Positions 6,754 through 9,324 of a stretch of 9,324 nucleotides of DNA are shown here, in pieces. The notes under the pieces are model-generated. The model did not search any database, was not told the origin of the DNA, and saw only the letters and a list, made by a program, of their open reading frames with translations. Where the stretch lies: assembly GCA_009835515.1 (NCBI GenBank), contig VXXH01000546.1:1-9324 (forward strand), given 5' to 3'. Position 1 is the first letter of the stretch. Each line of letters begins with the position of its first letter. The translations under genes and the position numbers were made by a program. The stretch is from Candidatus Poribacteria bacterium (GTDB lineage Bacteria; Poribacteria; WGA-4E; WGA-3G).

Positions 6754-6798
6754 CTTGGGGAAATCCACAGAAATACCCAAGCAAAGACCCCAAGCAAA
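6754..6798 (+). repeat. Short direct and inverted repeats in the leader before 6829
   Basis: CTTGGGG (6754-6760) can pair with CCCCAAG (6788-6794), and its first six bases with CCCAAG (6776-6781). The two pairings exclude each other. CCCAAGCAAA occurs at 6776-6785 and again at 6789-6798. There is no U tract, so this is not a clear terminator. A weak leader structure is possible; chance is also possible. Confidence 0.35.
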
Positions 6799-6816
6799 AA
6801 CACCTTACTGCTTCAA

Positions 6817-6824
6817 TAAGGAGG
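6817..6824 (+). promoter_or_regulatory. Strong ribosome binding site of the secreted-protein gene
   Basis: TAAGGAGG, essentially full complementarity to the anti-Shine-Dalgarno, ends 4 bases before the ATG at 6829. It fixes that start even though the hydrophobic part of the signal sequence begins only about 20 residues later. Confidence 0.85.
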
Positions 6825-6828
6825 AAAG

Positions 6829-7608
6829 ATGATTTTCACACATCTATCTCTTTTTCAAGACAGACGAATTTTTCTGAAAACCAAACTTACTCTTAAAATT
6901 GTTGTGTTCATGCTGTGCATCGGTATTGCAACACAGACATCGGCAGAACTGTTGTTCCACGACGACTTTGAAAAGGATAAAATCGGGAGCGAGCCAAGCA
7001 AATGGGAAGTCGGACACGACGGCAAAACAACCGCTAAAGTCGTCGCCGATCCAAAAAAGGCAAGTAATAAGGTTTTGTTGACCGCTGATAACCCATCTAA
7101 CGACTCACGGCACGATGTTGGTGGTTCTATCTATGTTGTCGGCGATGCAGGTTGGGACGATTATGTTGCCGAATGGGATATGATGTTCCCCGATGATTTC
7201 TATATGGGCATCGTTTTCCGTTTTCAAGATGGTGAAAAGTTTTACTTAAGCGACCGGCGGCAAGGCGGTAGAGAATACCATTTCTATAAACGCCAAGGGA
7301 ATTGGACAAAGGTCAAAGATGGAATGGTAGAAAACGAACCCGAAGTCTGGTACCGCGCACAACTGATTCTTTCGGGTGATAAATTCACCTTCAAGTTAAA
7401 AGAGCGGAAAGATAATAGGTCGTTTGATAAAATAGATCCAGCAACAGAAGGTCAAGACGGCACCTTCAAAACTGGTAAATTCGGCAACTACGGTCTCGTT
7501 TATATTGATAACATCTTTATCGGCGATTCTGTCGAAGACCTCGTTCTGCCTGTCGAACCGCAGGATAAACTCAGTACGACTTGGGGCACCATTAAGGCTT
7601 CTTATTAA
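6829..7608 (+). CDS. Secreted protein with a probable concanavalin A-like (LamG/DUF1080-type) domain
   Basis: The 259-residue protein has a long signal sequence: a basic stretch (RRIFLKTKLTLK, about 12-23), a hydrophobic core (IVVFMLCIGIA) and a likely cleavage site after TSA at 39. It has no lipobox, so export to the periplasm or outside is expected. The mature part begins LLFHDDFEKDKIGSEPSKWEV. It continues with beta-strand-rich sequence (DDYVAEWDMMFPDDFYMGIVFRFQDGEKFYL, split by short turns) and ends with YGLVYIDNIFIGDS. This is the jelly-roll pattern of LamG-like and 3-keto-disaccharide-hydrolase (DUF1080)-like domains, which bind or process polysaccharides. I see no catalytic signature that would establish enzyme activity. 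After the domain, a short tail ends in KLSTTWGTIKASY. It lies 111 bases after the interrupted lipoprotein and 75 before the larA-like gene. Confidence 0.82.
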   Translation: MIFTHLSLFQDRRIFLKTKLTLKIVVFMLCIGIATQTSAELLFHDDFEKDKIGSEPSKWEVGHDGKTTAKVVADPKKASNKVLLTADNPSNDSRHDVGGSIYVVGDAGWDDYVAEWDMMFPDDFYMGIVFRFQDGEKFYLSDRRQGGREYHFYKRQGNWTKVKDGMVENEPEVWYRAQLILSGDKFTFKLKERKDNRSFDKIDPATEGQDGTFKTGKFGNYGLVYIDNIFIGDSVEDLVLPVEPQDKLSTTWGTIKASY

Positions 7609-7619
7609 TTCAGAAAAGT

Positions 7620-7645
7620 AGTAGGCACGCTCCGAGTGCCGTGAA
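7620..7645. repeat. Small hairpin in the leader of the larA-like gene
   Basis: GGCAC (7623-7627) and GTGCC (7635-7639) form a 5-bp stem around a 7-base loop, 45 bases before the start codon. There is no U tract. Along with the start cassette at 7664-7686 it may belong to a dispersed leader element, but only one copy of the hairpin is visible here. Confidence 0.35.
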
Positions 7646-7663
7646 CAAGCGATGCTAACCGAA

Positions 7664-7686
7664 CCGCAAGGAAATTTAAAAATATG
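7664..7686 (+). promoter_or_regulatory. Translation-start cassette of the larA-like gene (shared motif)
   Basis: These 23 bases begin CCGCAAGG and end AAAAATATG at the start codon. They match the argC start cassette (4969-4947 on the minus strand) at 21 of 23 positions, differing only at positions 9 and 12. The sole Shine-Dalgarno-like element is AAGGA, about 11 bases before the ATG. The coding sequences after the ATG are unrelated, so the similarity is not gene duplication. Confidence 0.7.
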
Positions 7687-8973
7687 GCAACTTATATTGC
7701 CCACGGTGGCAGAGACACCGTCATCGCAACCGAAGAAAAACGCGCTTTACTGCACGAGGCACTCCTCAAGTTAGGCGGTGTCCCCAAAAAAATCTTGGTG
7801 ATCCCACCAGATATAACCCGCCTCCACTCCAACGCTGGCGAACTCACCCGAATCCTCTACGAATTGTGGGACGCTGCAAACGGAACAACTTTCGATATCC
7901 TACCGGCTATCGGTACACACGCCCCGATGACCGAAGCACAGATCGCTGAGATGTATGGAGACTTGCCGAAAGCGACATATCACGTCCACAACTGGCGGAC
8001 CGGACTCTATCATTTCGGAGAAGTGCCGTCCGAGGTCGTGCAGGAAGTTTCGGACGGCAAACTCGATTATAGTATCCCTGTTGCTGTAAATCATCGTCTC
8101 GTAGGGGCTGGGTCACCCAGCCCCTACGAACTCATCATCTCCGTTGGACAGGTAATTCCGCATGAGGTCATCGGTATCGCCAATGGGTTTAAAAACATCC
8201 TCGTCGGTGCTGGCGGCGTTGAGATGATTAACAAATCGCATTTCCTCGGTGCCGTAGACGGCATGGAACGCCTGATGGGACGCACCGATACCTCTGTCAG
8301 GAGAGTCCTAAATTACGCACATGCAAACTACCTAAAACAACTCGGCATTCTGTACGTCATGAGCGTCATGGATGCCGATACCTCTGGTGAACGTGTGATG
8401 CGTGGACTTTACATCGGCGACGATGCACAGACATTTGAAACCGCTGCTGAATTGAGCAGAGCTGTTAATATGACGTTCTTAGACGAACCTTTAACGAAGG
8501 TAGTCGTTTATTTGGATCCAAGGGAGTTCAAAAGCACATGGCTCGGCAACAAGGCGATCTATCGTACGCGGATGGCGATGGCGGATGATGGCGTGCTGAT
8601 TATCATTGCCCCCGGACTCCGCGAATTCGGTGAGGATGCTGAAATCGACCGACTCATCCGAAAATACGGCTATCGCGGCACACCCGCGACACTCAACGCT
8701 GTCTCGGAAAACCCGGAGTTGCAAGAAAACCTCTCCGCCGCGGCACACCTGATTCACGGCAGTACCGAAGGACGTTTCAAGGTCGTTTATGCGACGGAAC
8801 ATCTCACCCAAACCGAAATCGAATCGGTCGGTTACCAATGGGCACCCCTCAACGAAGTGATTGCCAAATACAACCCTGAAACGCTTGTTGATGGCTTCAA
8901 CGACGACGGATTTTTCTACATCAGCGAACCCGGACAAGGGTTGTGGGCACTGCGTTCTCGGTTCAGTGAGTAG
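7684..8973 (+). CDS. LarA-family (DUF2088) nickel-pincer-dependent racemase/epimerase homologue
   Basis: The 429 residues are close to Lactiplantibacillus plantarum lactate racemase LarA (424). LarA interconverts D- and L-lactate using a nickel pincer nucleotide bound to a lysine, and relatives act on other 2-hydroxy acids. Residues recalled for LarA have counterparts here with conserved spacing. DITR (D43, R46) matches D72/R75, and GTH H79 matches H108. PHEVIGIANGFK H160 and K170 match H174 and the cofactor lysine K184, and NKSH H186 matches the nickel ligand H200. The spacing R46-H79 and H160-K170-H186 is identical to LarA. Between H79 and H160 there are 15 more residues than in LarA, nine of which (140-148) are encoded by a palindromic repeat. 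The enzyme should be functional if that loop is tolerated. Substrate is unknown, and the cofactor genes larB, larC and larE are not in the window. It starts behind a cassette shared with argC. Confidence 0.9.
   Translation: MATYIAHGGRDTVIATEEKRALLHEALLKLGGVPKKILVIPPDITRLHSNAGELTRILYELWDAANGTTFDILPAIGTHAPMTEAQIAEMYGDLPKATYHVHNWRTGLYHFGEVPSEVVQEVSDGKLDYSIPVAVNHRLVGAGSPSPYELIISVGQVIPHEVIGIANGFKNILVGAGGVEMINKSHFLGAVDGMERLMGRTDTSVRRVLNYAHANYLKQLGILYVMSVMDADTSGERVMRGLYIGDDAQTFETAAELSRAVNMTFLDEPLTKVVVYLDPREFKSTWLGNKAIYRTRMAMADDGVLIIIAPGLREFGEDAEIDRLIRKYGYRGTPATLNAVSENPELQENLSAAAHLIHGSTEGRFKVVYATEHLTQTEIESVGYQWAPLNEVIAKYNPETLVDGFNDDGFFYISEPGQGLWALRSRFSE
8101..8127. repeat. 27-bp perfect palindrome inside the larA-like gene
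   Basis: The half-site GTAGGGGCTGGGT, a central C and the exact reverse complement occupy exactly nine codons in phase 0, encoding VGAGSPSPY (residues 140-148). This is the same element as at 2510-2536, with one compensated pair change and a different central base. With C at the centre, this frame reads TCA (Ser). In the opposite orientation it would read TGA. The insertion lies 11 residues before the active-site histidine H160. Confidence 0.92.
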
Positions 8974-8992
8974 ATGAATTTCTATAAAAAGT

Positions 8993-8998
8993 AAGGAG
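8993..8998 (+). promoter_or_regulatory. Ribosome binding site of hicB
   Basis: AAGGAG lies 6 bases before the ATG at 9005 and supports that start. Only 31 bases separate the larA-like stop from hicB, and I see no terminator or convincing promoter there. Confidence 0.8.
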
Positions 8999-9004
8999 AA
9001 CAGC

Positions 9005-9223
9005 ATGAAACCGTTCAAGATTATCGTCGAAAAACATACTGATGGCTATATCGCCTATCCGCTTGGGTTGAAAGGTGTCGTCATAGGACAAGGCGATACC
9101 TACGAGGAAAGTGTTGAGGACATAACCTCTGCAATTCGGTTTTATATTGAGACTTTTGGAAAAGAAGAACTCGAAATTGAGGAACCTGCTTTGGACGTTT
9201 TTGTAACCGAAGTGAGTATTTGA
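9005..9223 (+). CDS. hicB: HicB-family antitoxin (short form)
   Basis: The 72-residue protein shows the HicB (UPF0150) partial RNase H-like fold: FKIIVEKHTDGYIAYPLGLKGVVIGQGDTYEESVEDITSAIRFYIE. The DGYIAYPLGLKG and GDTYEES segments are the family's hallmarks. It ends soon after (EEPALDVFVTEVSI) without the helix-turn-helix or ribbon-helix-helix DNA-binding extension found in longer HicB proteins. This form should neutralise HicA by direct binding. It ends in TGA, 3 bases before the HicA start, which supports translational coupling. The antitoxin-first order is the reverse of the classical hicA-hicB arrangement, but it is known in many genomes. Confidence 0.88.
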   Translation: MKPFKIIVEKHTDGYIAYPLGLKGVVIGQGDTYEESVEDITSAIRFYIETFGKEELEIEEPALDVFVTEVSI

Positions 9224-9226
9224 TTG

Positions 9227-9324
9227 ATGCCGCGTTTTCCAACAGACGCCCCAAAAAACAGAGTTATTCGTGCGTTAGAGCGATTGGGATACCGTATAAT
9301 TCGAGAACGGAATCATATTTGTAT
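9227..9324 (+). CDS. hicA: HicA-family mRNA interferase toxin, 3'-truncated
   Basis: From the ATG at 9227, 32 complete codons read into the window edge. RVIRALERLGYRIIRERNHI matches the N-terminal half of HicA, a small double-stranded-RNA-binding-fold toxin that cleaves mRNA independently of the ribosome. H30 occupies the position of the catalytic histidine, although the usual G-S-H context is R-N-H here. There is no own Shine-Dalgarno beyond a weak AAGTGAG inside the end of hicB, so translation is probably coupled to hicB. The remaining half of the gene lies outside the window, so intactness cannot be judged. Confidence 0.82.
   Translation, partial: MPRFPTDAPKNRVIRALERLGYRIIRERNHIC

Noticed and set aside
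6115..6780. Minus-strand 221-codon open frame opposite the lipoprotein
   Set aside because: It is a shadow of the lipoprotein frame and carries no recognisable motif. The plus strand has a lipobox and domain-like sequence, including the portion beyond the TGA.

Overview
The window suggests an uncultured Gram-negative bacterium. Two lipid A genes (lpxB, lpxK) and a lipobox protein indicate an outer membrane with lipopolysaccharide. GC content is intermediate, and intergenic DNA is rich in short palindromic and inverted-repeat elements. From memory, this repeat style, together with secreted Ig-like and lectin-like proteins and a LarA-like enzyme, resembles Candidatus Poribacteria. That placement is an inference, since no rRNA or other phylogenetic marker is present.

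Layout. Bases 2-1372 (+) hold the 3' part of a large unrecognised protein with a possible glutamine-amidotransferase-like or ThuA-like region. It meets lpxK tail to tail with only 3 bases between the stop codons. On the minus strand, read right to left, argC (4949-3906), lpxB (3754-2588) and lpxK (2491-1376) form a co-directional block. It starts from a good sigma70-type promoter at 5134-5106. The argC-lpxB and lpxB-lpxK gaps each carry a repeat element. A second good promoter (5182-5210) fires in the opposite direction into a plus-strand series: a fumarylacetoacetate-hydrolase-family enzyme (5262-6014), a lipoprotein interrupted by an in-frame TGA (6058-6717), a secreted lectin-fold protein (6829-7608), a LarA-type (DUF2088) nickel-pincer enzyme (7684-8973), and a hicB-hicA toxin-antitoxin pair (9005 onward) whose toxin gene runs off the window.

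Function. The minus-strand genes are housekeeping: arginine biosynthesis and the late lipid A steps. The plus-strand genes look accessory: two small-molecule carbon-metabolism enzymes, two exported proteins and a toxin-antitoxin pair.

The most notable signals are repeats interacting with genes. A perfect 27-bp palindrome sits as exactly nine in-phase codons inside the larA-like gene, just upstream of its active-site histidine, and a sister copy lies between lpxK and lpxB. A nearly identical 23-base translation-start cassette (21 of 23 bases) precedes both argC and the larA-like gene, on opposite strands. The lipoprotein frame continues for 104 clean codons beyond its TGA. I see no CRISPR array, tRNA, rRNA, transposase or phage gene.
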